Source: Candidatus Hydrogenisulfobacillus filiaventi (lineage in GTDB: Bacteria; Bacillota; Sulfobacillia; Sulfobacillales; R501). Taken from it: a stretch of DNA of 64,000 bases. The stretch lies in contig LR778114.1 of assembly GCA_902809825.1 (NCBI GenBank), positions 620,001 to 684,000 on the forward strand, given 5' to 3'. Every line of letters begins with the position of its first letter. Within the stretch, counting starts at the first letter, position 1. The notes beneath the pieces are model-generated. The model had not been told where the DNA came from and did not search any database. It was given only the letters and a program-made list of their open reading frames with translations. The position numbers and the translations under genes are program-made. Shown here piece by piece: positions 18,494-26,961 of this stretch.

Positions 18494-20056
18494 TTATCCG
18501 TTCCTGTTGCCGGCGGCCCCGTTGGCGGGGCCGCCCGGCGTTTGCGCCAGCCGCGCCTCCAGGAGGGCCCGGGCCAGGTCCGGCCCCGGGTCCATGCCGA
18601 AGGTGCCCAGCAGGAGCAGGGTGGCGCCGGGGGTCAGACGGGCCACCGCTGCCTGTAGGGCCTCCTCCAGTTCCGGGTACACCACGATCGGCAGCCCCGC
18701 CTCCCGGGCGGCGGCCTCGAAGGCGGCCTGCTCCTCCGGGCGGACGCGGTAATCCGCGGACAGGGCCGCCACCGCCTGCCGGCTCAGGCTCACCAGCAAG
18801 GGGGCGAAGTCCAGCCGCCGGTTCCAGGCCGCCAGGCGCCGGGCGATGGCGGCATTGACGGCCGGGCCCCGGTTGCCGCGCAGGGCGTTAACCACCACCA
18901 GCCGCGTCCCCCGGATCCCCTGCCCGGCCAGGGTTTCCAGCACCGCGTCGTAGCTGGCGCTGTTCATGGCCACGTCGTCCAGGATGCGGTATGGGCCCAC
19001 CCGCTGCTCGGCCAGCCGTCGCACCGGCGCCTCCAGGCCGGGCAGGGCCGCCAATACCCGGCCGGGGTTGGCCCCCAATTCCAGGGCGGCCCCCAGTGCC
19101 GCTACGGCGTTGTAGAGGTTGTGGCGGCCGGGCAGGGCCAGACGTTCCTCGATCACCGTCTTAAGGCCCCAGCGGGACCGGGCGCGCGGGGACAGCCGGA
19201 TCCGGAAGCGCCAGCCGCCGTCCCAGACCGCGTCTTCCAGGCGCAGGTCGGCCTTGGCCCCCGCCCCGAAGAACAGCACCGGGACCCGGCTCACGGCCGC
19301 AAAGCCGGCCACCACCGGGTCGTCGGCGTTGAGGAGGGCCAGGGCCGGCGGGGTGAGCGCCGCCACCAGGCGGCGCTTGGCGGCGGTGTATCCCGCCAGG
19401 TCGCCGTGAAAGTCGAGGTGGTCGGGGCTCAGGTTGGTCACCACCCCCACCCGGAAGGTCAGCCCTGCCACCCGGTCCAGGGCCAGGGCATGGGAGGAGA
19501 CCTCGATCACGGCGTGGCGGGCGCCGTGGCGGCGGGCGCTGTCCAGAAACCGGGCCAGGTCCGGTGCCTCGGGGGTGGTCCAGGCCGGCCGGAAGCGGCG
19601 GCCGCCGTCGAAGACCTCGGCGGTGGTCCAATAGGCGACGGGCCGGCCCGGCAGGCCGGCTTCCAGCAGGTGCGCGATATGGGAGGCGGTGGTGGTCTTG
19701 CCGTTGGTGCCGGTGACCCCGGCCAGGGTGAAGCCGGCCGCAGGATGGTCCCACAGGCGGGCGGCCAGCTCCGGCAGGAGGGCGCGGGGCCGGGGGGCCC
19801 GGACCAGCGGGACCGCCGGCGGCAGGCCCGGCGGCCGCGCCGCCCCCTCCGCCAACAGGACCGCCACCGCTCCCCTGCCCACGGCTTCGGCGGCGAAGAC
19901 CGCCCCGTCCCGCCGGCTGCCGGCCAGGGCCACAAACAGCGCCCCCGGTCCCGCCGCCCGGCTGTCCAGCACCAGGTCCTCCACCCGGGTGGAGCCGTCC
20001 CCCTCCAGCCGGCAGGGCAGGCCCCGGCACAGCTCCTCTAGACGTAGGCCCGGCAT
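18494..20056 (-). CDS. MurE-like Mur ligase, divergent C-terminus
   Basis: A 520-residue ATP-dependent ligase. The N-terminal MurE-type domain (DSRAAGPGALFVAL), the central P-loop TGTNGKTTT, the EVSSHALALDRV segment and TNLSPDHLDFHGD are all MurE-like. The C-terminal domain lacks the DNPR amino-acid-selecting motif and the GKGHE motif of canonical MurE. The usual DYAHTPD region reads DDVAMNSASYDAV. It is therefore unlikely to be the housekeeping peptidoglycan MurE. It probably adds another amino acid or acts on a related nucleotide substrate. No division or cell-wall genes surround it. Confidence 0.85.
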   Translation of the reverse strand: MPGLRLEELCRGLPCRLEGDGSTRVEDLVLDSRAAGPGALFVALAGSRRDGAVFAAEAVGRGAVAVLLAEGAARPPGLPPAVPLVRAPRPRALLPELAARLWDHPAAGFTLAGVTGTNGKTTTASHIAHLLEAGLPGRPVAYWTTAEVFDGGRRFRPAWTTPEAPDLARFLDSARRHGARHAVIEVSSHALALDRVAGLTFRVGVVTNLSPDHLDFHGDLAGYTAAKRRLVAALTPPALALLNADDPVVAGFAAVSRVPVLFFGAGAKADLRLEDAVWDGGWRFRIRLSPRARSRWGLKTVIEERLALPGRHNLYNAVAALGAALELGANPGRVLAALPGLEAPVRRLAEQRVGPYRILDDVAMNSASYDAVLETLAGQGIRGTRLVVVNALRGNRGPAVNAAIARRLAAWNRRLDFAPLLVSLSRQAVAALSADYRVRPEEQAAFEAAAREAGLPIVVYPELEEALQAAVARLTPGATLLLLGTFGMDPGPDLARALLEARLAQTPGGPANGAAGNRNG

Positions 20057-20114
20057 GCTGTCCCCTCCCCGCCTTCTCGGCCATCCGCCAACAGGGTATG
20101 CCGCGCCCGCGCGG

Positions 20115-20143
20115 CTGCCACCGGCGCCACCGCAGCATAGGCT
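20115..20143 (+). promoter_or_regulatory. Promoter candidate of the GNAT gene
   Basis: CTGCCA (20115-20120), a 17-base spacer and TAGGCT (20138-20143), about 29 bases before the ATG. A near-identical ATAGGCTAGGGC stretch occurs at 56368-56379 before the XRE gene. Confidence 0.45.
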
Positions 20144-20171
20144 AAGGGCGCAAGGCAGGGAGGCGAACCGT

Positions 20172-20669
20172 ATGCGCGTGGAGGGACCGGCTGCGGGGAC
20201 CCGTCACGGCGGCTACCGCCTGGGCCGCCTGGGCTGGCGGGACCTGCCCCAGGTGGCGGCCCTGGAACGGCAGGTCTTCCCGGAGCCCATGCCCCTGGGC
20301 CGGCTGGTGCGGGTGTACCTGCGTCCGGGGGTGGTGTACCTGGCCGCCCATCCCGTCGGGCACCGGCGGCTGGCGGCTTACTTCGGGTTCGAACGCTGGC
20401 CGGGCAGTCAGGGGGCGCATGTGCTGGCCAACGCCACCCATCCGGCCGACCGGCGCCGGGGCCTGGCCCGGGCCCTCCTTACCTGGGGCACGGCCTGGGC
20501 GCGGGAGCGGGGGGTGCGCTGGATGGTAGGGGAGGTGCGGGTCTCCAACCAGCCGCAGCTGGCGCTGCTGGACGCCCTCGGCTGGCAGGTGGGCGGCCGC
20601 CTGCCCCGCTTCTTCGGCAACGGCGAGGACGCCTGGCTGGTGTACCGCTGCCTGGACGACAGCCCCTAG
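20172..20669 (+). CDS. GNAT-family acetyltransferase
   Basis: A 165-residue protein of RimI-like architecture. The acetyl-CoA-binding motif A is at ATHPADRRRGLARALL (RRxGLA), followed by the NQPQLALLDALGWQ segment typical of the family. The ATG at 20172 follows AGGGAGGC. The substrate is unknown. Confidence 0.8.
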   Translation: MRVEGPAAGTRHGGYRLGRLGWRDLPQVAALERQVFPEPMPLGRLVRVYLRPGVVYLAAHPVGHRRLAAYFGFERWPGSQGAHVLANATHPADRRRGLARALLTWGTAWARERGVRWMVGEVRVSNQPQLALLDALGWQVGGRLPRFFGNGEDAWLVYRCLDDSP

Positions 20670-20727
20670 GCGCCGGGTTTGCGTGCCGGCCGCGCCTGGC
20701 GCATGATAACCCCGGAGGGATGGCGGG

Positions 20728-21801
20728 GTGCACCAGGGGCGGCAGCGGGGCCGGCAGGCGGCGGGGATGGTGCTGGGGGTCCTGCTGCTACTGGCGGCCG
20801 CCGCCGATGCCCTCCTGCCCCGCCCCCGGCCCTGGCCCCGGGAACCGGCGGGGCCGGTGCCGGACTTCAGCCACGTCTTCCTCATCGTGCTGGAGAATCA
20901 CAGCCCGGCCAGCCTGCTGCACAACCCGCGCGCGCCCTACATCCGGCACCTGGCGGCCACCTGGGGCTACGAGGCGGACGACTACGGGGTGACCCATCCC
21001 AGCCTGCCCAATTACATTGCCCTCCTGGCCGGCCGCACCGGCGGCAGCCACAGCGACAGCCCGGCCCAGCAGTTCGGTTTTCCGACCCTGGCCGGGCAGC
21101 TGGACGCACACCACCTGTCCTGGCAGGCGGTGATGCAGGGTCTCCCCGCCCCCGGCTACACCGGGGCCTGGTATCCCCCGCCTCCGGCCGCACCCCGCTA
21201 CGCCCGCAAGCACGACCCCTTCCTGGCCTTCCCCGCCCTGGCCCGCGACCGCCGGCGGGTGGTGCCCCTGCGGGTGCTGGCCCGGGAGCTCCGGGACGGG
21301 CAGGTGCCGCGGCTGGTGTGGATCACCCCCGACCTCTGTCATGACATGCACGGCCAGCCCCCCGGCCGCGGGCGGGCCTGCCCCCCGTCCGACCCCGGGC
21401 GGCTGGTGGCGGACGGCGACCGCTTCCTGGCCCGCTGGGTGCCCCGCATCCTGCATTCCACCGCCTGGCGCGGGCAGGCCGTGATCTTCATCACCTGGGA
21501 TGAGAGCGGCCGCCCCTCAGGGTTGGAGGGCTGGCGGGCCTATTTTGCGGCCGGGCCGGGGGCGCCGCCGTTGCTGCCCGCCTGGCCGCCGGCGGGGCTG
21601 ATCGGGGGCGGACGGGTACCGTTGATCGTCATCGCCCGCGGGGGTCCTCATCCCCTGGTGTTGGACTGGCCCGCCGACCATTACGCCGTGCTCAAGACCA
21701 TCGAGGCCGGCTGGCATCTCGGCTATCTCGGGCATGCTGCCAGTCCGGCGGTGCCGGTACTGTGGCCCTTCTGGCACGGGCGGCCCGGCCGCCGGCCGTG
21801 A
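20728..21801 (+). CDS. Exported phosphoesterase (acid phosphatase/phospholipase C family)
   Basis: A 357-residue protein with an N-terminal signal or anchor (about residues 12-30, MVLGVLLLLAAAADALL). It matches the phosphoesterase superfamily that contains bacterial phospholipase C: VFLIVLENHSPASLL near the start, THPSLPNYIALLAG, then FITWDES in the C-terminal half. It probably hydrolyses phosphate esters outside the membrane. The GTG at 20728 follows GGAGGG by 9 bases; ATG 20767 is an alternative. Confidence 0.8.
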   Translation: MHQGRQRGRQAAGMVLGVLLLLAAAADALLPRPRPWPREPAGPVPDFSHVFLIVLENHSPASLLHNPRAPYIRHLAATWGYEADDYGVTHPSLPNYIALLAGRTGGSHSDSPAQQFGFPTLAGQLDAHHLSWQAVMQGLPAPGYTGAWYPPPPAAPRYARKHDPFLAFPALARDRRRVVPLRVLARELRDGQVPRLVWITPDLCHDMHGQPPGRGRACPPSDPGRLVADGDRFLARWVPRILHSTAWRGQAVIFITWDESGRPSGLEGWRAYFAAGPGAPPLLPAWPPAGLIGGGRVPLIVIARGGPHPLVLDWPADHYAVLKTIEAGWHLGYLGHAASPAVPVLWPFWHGRPGRRP

Positions 21802-21835
21802 TGGTCCTCCCCGAGGCAGGAAAGGACGTGAGAGG

Positions 21836-23249
21836 ATGCCGGATCATGCGGTTCCCGAGGATTACCGGATGGAGCAGGATTCCCTGGGGCCGGTGCGGGT
21901 ACCCGCCTGGGCCTATTGGGGGGCCCAGACCCAACGGGCGGTGGAGAACTTCCCCATCAGCGGGCTGCGCCTGCCGCGGCGCTTCATCCGCGCCCAGGGC
22001 ATCATCAAATGGGCAGCCGCCCGCGCCAACCGCGCGGTGGGGGCCCTGGACCCCGGGCGGGCCGAGGCCATCATGACCGCCGCCGAGGAGGTCATCGACG
22101 GGCGCTGGGATGCGCATTTCGTGGTCGATGTCTATCAGGCGGGGGCCGGGACCTCCCAGAACATGAACGCCAACGAGGTCATCGCCCGGCGGGCGCGGGA
22201 GATCCTGGGCGCGGTGGAGGATGTGCGCCGGGTGCATCCTAACGACCACGTCAACCTGGCCCAGTCCACCAACGACACCATCCACGTGGCCATCCACATC
22301 GCGGGGGCGGAGGCGGTGGTGCAGGACCTGCTCCCCGCCCTGGAACGGATGGAGGCGGTGCTGCGGGCCAAGGCGCAGGGCTGGATGGGGATCATCAAGA
22401 CCGGCCGCACCCACCTGCAGGATGCCGTCCCCCTGCGCCTGGGCCAGGAGGTGGGGCTGGGCGGGGGCGCTGGCCGGCTGGCGGCGGGCCCTGGCCGAGC
22501 GGGTGGCGGTGCTGTACCCCATCGGCTTCGGGGGCAACGCAGTAGGGACCGGTATCAACGCCCATCCCGACTTCCCCCGCCTGGCGGTGGAGGGGGTGGC
22601 GGAGCGGACGGGGCTGCCCTTCCGGCTGCCCGACAACATGTTCACCTTCATCCAGAACCTGGACGCCGTGCTGGAGGTCTCCGGCCTCCTGCGGGGGCTG
22701 GCCACCGCCCTGGGCAAGATCGCCAACGATGTGCGCCTGCTGAGCTCGGGCCCGCGGGCGGGGCTGGCGGAGCTTAAGCTGCCGGCGGTGCAGCCGGGCT
22801 CTTCCATCATGCCGGGCAAGGTCAACCCGGTGATGGCGGAGATGCTCAACATGGTAGGCTTCCAGGTCCTGGGCCATGACGCCGCCGTGCAGGCGGCGGT
22901 GGGGGCGGCCCAGCTGGAGCTGAACGTCATGATGCCGGTGGTGGCCTACAATCTGCTGATGGCAGTCACCATCCTGGCCAATGCGGTCCAGGCCTTCACC
23001 ACCCGCGCGTTGGAGGGCCTGGAGGCCGACCCCGGCCGCATCGGGTCCTATGTGGAGATGAACACCGCCCTCGCCACGGCCCTCAATCCCTACCTCGGCT
23101 ACGACCGGGCAGCGGAGGTGGCCAAGGCTGCCTACGCAGAGGGCAAGAGCGTGCGCCAAGTGGTGTTGGAGCGCGGCCTGCTGCCGGCGGCGGAGCTGGA
23201 CCGGATCCTGGACCCGGCCCGGCTGGCGGGACCGGAGACCGTCGTGTAG
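21836..23249 (+). pseudogene. fumC: Class II fumarase interrupted by a frameshift
   Basis: Two frames together make one fumarase/aspartase-family enzyme of about 470 residues. ATG 21836 follows AGGAAAGGA. Frame one carries TGRTHLQDAVPLRLGQEVG and ends its homology near 22456. Homology resumes at TGG 22458 in another frame (WAGALAGWRRALAERV) and continues through GSSIMPGKVNPVM to the stop. GRTH rather than GRTQ favours fumarase over aspartase. Compared with the E. coli FumC spacing LGQEISGW, one residue is missing at the junction. A 2-base deletion is therefore more likely than a 1-base insertion. It lies in a G-rich run, so an assembly error is possible; otherwise it is a recent pseudogene. 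Confidence 0.85.
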
Positions 23250-23332
23250 GCCGGCAGGGCCGCCCGGCCCTTGCCGCAGCGACGGGATGGTTTTCATACT
23301 GGACCTAGCCGTCGGGAAGGGAGGCGCGAGAG

Positions 23333-23689
23333 ATGGAGATCACCCTGGGCCGGGTAGGGGATGCCCCTACGCCGCCGGGGGCGGTGCGGGTGCTGGTGGA
23401 CCGCCTGTGGCCGCGGGGAATATCCAAGGCGTCCGCCCCCTGGGATCACTGGCTGAAGGAGGTGGCCCCCTCCGACGGCCTGCGCCGCTGGTATCACGCC
23501 CACCCCGGGGAGCAGGCGGAATTTGCCCGCCGCTACCGGGAGGAGTTGCAGGACCCCGTGCACCAGGCGGCGCTGGCCCGCCTGCGGGAGCTGGGGCGCA
23601 GCGCGCCCCTGATGCTCCTCACCTTCGGACGCGACATCGACCATAGCCAGCTGCCGGTGCTGCGCGCGGTCCTCGAGGCGGAATCCTAG
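23333..23689 (+). CDS. DUF488 family protein
   Basis: A 118-residue protein with the family signature VDRLWPRGISK and a C-terminal LMLLTFGRDIDHSQ. DUF488/YeaO proteins are widespread and poorly understood. The ATG follows GGGAGGCGAGAG. It ends overlapping the convergent membrane-protein gene by four bases. Confidence 0.85.
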   Translation: MEITLGRVGDAPTPPGAVRVLVDRLWPRGISKASAPWDHWLKEVAPSDGLRRWYHAHPGEQAEFARRYREELQDPVHQAALARLRELGRSAPLMLLTFGRDIDHSQLPVLRAVLEAES

Positions 23690-24969
23690 CCGGGGGAGGG
23701 TGTTCGGAAACGGGCCATCTCCGGGGCCCGCTCCCCGACTGCTGCCAGGGCCGATCCCGCCGCGGCCGCCACCCCCGCCAGGGTGAGGAGCAGCCCGGCT
23801 GCCAGGACGGGGGCCTCCCGCAGCAGCAGGCCAGCGGTGGCAAGCCACACCCCCCCTGTCGTGGTCCAGGTGTAGGAGCGCACCCAGCGGTCGGGCAGCA
23901 GGTCGGTCAGGCGGGGCAGGGGGCCTTCGGCCCACCGGCGGCTGTAGCGGTGCAGCCAGAGGAGAAAGGGCAGGATGCGGGACAAAAAGCCCTGGATGGA
24001 GATGCCCAACCAGCCGTTCAGATAGAGGAAGAAGGCAGCGCCGGCCCAGGGCACCACCCCGCCGGTGGCCAGCCCGGCCGCCGTCAGGGCCAGGCTCAGG
24101 GCCAGGTTGAGGGATCCCAGCCCCATGGCCACCATGGCCGCATCTGCCGGCTTACGCGGGCGGGCGCGCCAGGCGGCCGTCACGTCCCCCAGGTAGAGGG
24201 CGGCGGTGGCGGCGGCCAAGAGGGCCGCGGCCGCCGCCAGCGGTCCGCCGTGGGGGGCGGCCATGGCCAGCCCCACGCTCAGCACCAGCCCACCCAGGAC
24301 CCAGGGGCTGTGGCGGGGATTGGCGGGTCCACCCAGGAACATGGGCAGCAGCTTGTAGGAGACGCCGGTGAGGATGGCGGCGAACCAGCCCCCCAGCCCC
24401 AGAGCCAGGTGCCAGGGCAGTAGGGGCTGCGGGGGCCGGCCGGCCGCCCAGCGGGCGGCCATGGCCAGGCCCATGCCGGCCGCCCCCAGCAGGCTCACGA
24501 GGCCCACGCTCACAAAAGCGCCGCTGACGGGGCGCTGGCGGGCACCGCGGGCGGTGGCGACCAGATTGGCGGCCAGGAGCAGCAGGCCGATGGTGAGCAG
24601 GCTGCCTCCGGTTAGCATCCAGGCCGGACGGGCGGTGGCCATGCCGGCGGTCAGCAGGACCACCCCCAGGCTGTGCAGGCCGGCCTGGACGGCGCCCAGG
24701 CGGGGTCGGGCCAGGCGCCGGTTGAGCAGGACCGGGGCCAGCTGATAGAGGGCGCCGCTCATAAAGGCGGTGATGAAGCCCAGGGTGAGCAAGTGGACCG
24801 CCGCCAGCACTCCGGGGGCGGTGTAGGCTCCGGCCAGCACGGTCCGCCGCGCGCCCAGGAGGGCCGCCAGCCCGGCCAGCCAGCCGCTGAAGCCCAGGGC
24901 GAAGAAGCTGATCGGCAGCCAGAAGGGTGGGGTTTGTTCGGTATAGGGGCGGCCCAGGATCACGGGCAT
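23686..24969 (-). CDS. Polytopic membrane protein, NnrS/heme-copper oxidase subunit I-like (paralog A)
   Basis: A 427-residue protein with about 12 membrane segments. It shares three His-containing motifs with the protein at 26962: AAVHLLTLGFITAFMSGALYQL, ending before PV; GVSYKLLPMF preceded by a His-rich helix (WHLALGLGGWF); and LNGWLGISIQG with PFLLWLHRY. Conserved membrane histidines suggest haem or metal binding, as in NnrS and the subunit I superfamily, but the family call is tentative. The ATG at 24969 follows GGAGG. It is divergent from the Crp/Fnr gene. Confidence 0.65.
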   Translation of the reverse strand: MPVILGRPYTEQTPPFWLPISFFALGFSGWLAGLAALLGARRTVLAGAYTAPGVLAAVHLLTLGFITAFMSGALYQLAPVLLNRRLARPRLGAVQAGLHSLGVVLLTAGMATARPAWMLTGGSLLTIGLLLLAANLVATARGARQRPVSGAFVSVGLVSLLGAAGMGLAMAARWAAGRPPQPLLPWHLALGLGGWFAAILTGVSYKLLPMFLGGPANPRHSPWVLGGLVLSVGLAMAAPHGGPLAAAAALLAAATAALYLGDVTAAWRARPRKPADAAMVAMGLGSLNLALSLALTAAGLATGGVVPWAGAAFFLYLNGWLGISIQGFLSRILPFLLWLHRYSRRWAEGPLPRLTDLLPDRWVRSYTWTTTGGVWLATAGLLLREAPVLAAGLLLTLAGVAAAAGSALAAVGERAPEMARFRTPSPG

Positions 24970-25067
24970 CGCAGAACCTCCTTCCGCCGGCAAGCGGCAT
25001 CTTTCACGGTACCGATTATGGCACGGGCCAGCATGAGAGCTGGTGCGGCAACGCACAATCGGGGGGG

Positions 25068-25730
25068 ATGGGCGTGAAAGCGGTCCAGCTGGAACTGTTC
25101 CGGTCCCTGCCGCCGGGGGTGCTGGAGGCGGCGGGGGTCACCCGTCGTTATGCGGCCGGCGAGGTGGCCTTTACCCAGGGGGATCCCACCACCGGGCTGT
25201 GGGTGGTGCTGGAAGGGCGCCTGGCCATGGAGCGGGTGGGGCCGGATGGGGTGGTGTATACAACCGGCGTCCAGCTGCCGGGGGAGATGGTGGGCATGGC
25301 CGGGCTTTGGGACCAGTCCGGTTATCCGGCCTCGGCGCGGGCGCTGGAGACCCCCACCGTGCTGCTGTGGATGAGCCGGGAGCAGTTCTTTGCCCTCCAC
25401 CGCCGCTACCCGGAGTTCGCGCTGGCGGTCAGCCGCTCCTTGGCCGCCCGCCTGCGCTTGGTGCTGGAGACCATTGCCGATACCCGCGGGCGCCCGGTGC
25501 CGCGCCAGCTGGCGGTGTTCCTCAGCACCCTCTACCGACGCTCGGGCCCCGATATCGCCCTCACCCACGAGGACTTGGCCCACATGATCGGGGTGCGGCG
25601 GGAGACGGTCAGCCGGGTGCTGCGCGAGTTTGCACAACGGGGCTGGATTGCGGTGCACTATGGCCGTATCCGCGTCCTGGACCCCACCCCCCTGGAGGCG
25701 GTGGGGGAGCTGATGTCTGACGATGGGTAG
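25068..25730 (+). CDS. Crp/Fnr-family transcriptional regulator
   Basis: A 220-residue protein with a cyclic-nucleotide-binding-like sensor domain (about 10-125; YAAGEVAFTQGDPTTGLWVVLEGRL) and a C-terminal HTH_CRP (about 140-215; THEDLAHMIGVRRETVSRVLREF). It has no Cys in the N-terminal region, so it is not an [4Fe-4S] FNR. It may sense a ligand, NO through haem, or redox by another route. The ATG at 25068 follows a G-rich site. An FNR-type dyad follows the gene, so it likely controls the operon downstream. Confidence 0.9.
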   Translation: MGVKAVQLELFRSLPPGVLEAAGVTRRYAAGEVAFTQGDPTTGLWVVLEGRLAMERVGPDGVVYTTGVQLPGEMVGMAGLWDQSGYPASARALETPTVLLWMSREQFFALHRRYPEFALAVSRSLAARLRLVLETIADTRGRPVPRQLAVFLSTLYRRSGPDIALTHEDLAHMIGVRRETVSRVLREFAQRGWIAVHYGRIRVLDPTPLEAVGELMSDDG

Positions 25731-25748
25731 TGAAAAATGGGGGGGATG

Positions 25749-25762
25749 GTGATCGGGATCAC
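25749..25762 (+). promoter_or_regulatory. FNR/CRP-type operator GTGATC-GG-GATCAC
   Basis: A perfect 14-bp inverted repeat that contains TGAT-N4-ATCA, the FNR half-site arrangement. It is 19 bases after the Crp/Fnr stop and 88 bases before the first DUF2249 start. No clear -10 was found downstream. Confidence 0.7.
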
Positions 25763-25849
25763 GGAGCCCGACGGGCACGGGGGCGGAAGATAGCGGTGGC
25801 GGCGGGAACCGTTCTCGCCTTATCCGAAATCCCAAGGAGGCGACGCCTG

Positions 25850-26104
25850 ATGGCAAGCACCGAGACCCCCAATCCGGCCGTGGTCATCAACGCCCCCGTG
25901 CTGCCCCCGGCGGTGCGGCACGAGACCATCTTCGGCGTGTTTGCAGCCGTGCCGTTGCATCACACCGTGCTGCTGGTCAACGACCACGACCCCAAGCCGC
26001 TGCTGTACCAGCTGGACGCCGAGCAGCCCGGCACCTTCACGTACGAATATCTGGAGCGCGGGCCGGGGCGCTACGCCATTCAATTGACGCGCGTCAAGCC
26101 CTGA
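25850..26104 (+). CDS. DUF2249 protein 1
   Basis: An 84-residue protein with the DUF2249 pattern RHETIFGVF near the start and LLVNDHDPKPLLYQL in the middle. DUF2249 genes often occur with haemerythrin, NnrS or denitrification genes, and their role is not established. The ATG at 25850 follows AAGGAGG by 9 bases. First gene of a seven-gene operon. Confidence 0.75.
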   Translation: MASTETPNPAVVINAPVLPPAVRHETIFGVFAAVPLHHTVLLVNDHDPKPLLYQLDAEQPGTFTYEYLERGPGRYAIQLTRVKP

Positions 26105-26131
26105 GCCCGCGGGAAAAGGGGAGGCAGGGGC

Positions 26132-26437
26132 ATGGCCTGGACGAAGGAAGCCATTGAGCACCAGCTGGAGGAGGTTTACGACCCCGAGGTGGGGCTCAAC
26201 ATCGTGGAGATGGGTTTGGTCTACGACTTGCAGGTGGATGAGGCGGGCAATGTGCGCGTGCTCATGACCCTTACCACCCCTGGCTGCCCCATGCACGGCT
26301 CCATCGCGGAAGGGGTGGAGCGGTTGCTCAACGGGCTGCCGGGCATCGGCAAGGTCCAGGTCGATTTGACTTTCGATCCGCCCTGGGAGCCGCGCATGAT
26401 GAAGGAGTCCGCCCTGCACAAGCTGGGCTGGACGTAG
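26132..26437 (+). CDS. DUF59/MIP18 family protein (SufT/PaaD-like)
   Basis: A 101-residue protein with the family core DPEVGLNIVEMGLVYDL and the conserved TTPGCPMHGSIAEGV, holding the reactive Cys. Relatives help in iron-sulfur cluster maturation. Its place between DUF2249 genes suggests support for a metalloprotein in the same operon. The ribosome-binding site is GGGGAGG. Confidence 0.88.
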   Translation: MAWTKEAIEHQLEEVYDPEVGLNIVEMGLVYDLQVDEAGNVRVLMTLTTPGCPMHGSIAEGVERLLNGLPGIGKVQVDLTFDPPWEPRMMKESALHKLGWT

Positions 26438-26458
26438 GCGGACGAAGGAGGCGGCAGC

Positions 26459-26710
26459 ATGGCGCCCAAGCGGCTGGATGTGCGGGACGACCTGCGCGAG
26501 GGACGGGAACCGTTCCAGCGCATCATGGACTTTGTGGACGGACTGGAGCCGGGGGAGAGCTGGGAGCTGTTGGCCACCTTCCGGCCTGACCCCCTGATCC
26601 GGGTCATGAGCCGGCGCGGCTACCGCCATGCGGCCGAGGAGTGGGACGACGGCACCTGGTGCATCACCTTCCTGGCGGAAGCCGCCGCGGAAGGGGGGCA
26701 GGAGGCATGA
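26459..26710 (+). CDS. DUF2249 protein 2
   Basis: An 83-residue protein beginning with KRLDVRDDLREGREPFQRI, the LDVR...PF..I pattern typical of DUF2249. The C-terminus continues VMSRRGYRHAAEEWDDGTW. The ribosome-binding site is GAAGGAGG. Its stop overlaps the next start (ATGA). Confidence 0.75.
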   Translation: MAPKRLDVRDDLREGREPFQRIMDFVDGLEPGESWELLATFRPDPLIRVMSRRGYRHAAEEWDDGTWCITFLAEAAAEGGQEA

Positions 26711-26937
26711 GCGCTGCCGAACCGCCGGTGCTGGACAACCGCGGGCTGGAGCCGCCGCAGCCGTTCATGCGCACCCTGGAGGTGTTGGACGGCTGGGGTC
26801 CGGGTCCCCACCGGCTGACCATCATCAACGACCGCGAACCCCTCTTCCTGTATCCCGAGCTGGAGGAGCGGGGGCTGCGCTGGACGGTGGATGCGCGGCC
26901 GGAGGGGGTCTACATCACCATCTATACCCCGGATTAG
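26707..26937 (+). CDS. DUF2249 protein 3
   Basis: A 76-residue protein with VLDNRGLEPPQPFMRTLEVL and LTIINDREPLFLYPELEERG, the DUF2249 core with Asn replacing Val of LDVR. Coupled to the gene before by a 4-base overlap. The three DUF2249 copies differ enough to suggest separate tasks. Confidence 0.75.
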   Translation: MSAAEPPVLDNRGLEPPQPFMRTLEVLDGWGPGPHRLTIINDREPLFLYPELEERGLRWTVDARPEGVYITIYTPD

Positions 26938-26961
26938 GGACGGAAGGTCGAGGTGAGGGCA

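Noticed and set aside
22440-22475. Programmed frameshift in fumC
   Set aside because: No slippery codon, stop codon or stimulatory structure like that of prfB; fumarases are not known to use frameshifting. Mutation or assembly error is more likely.
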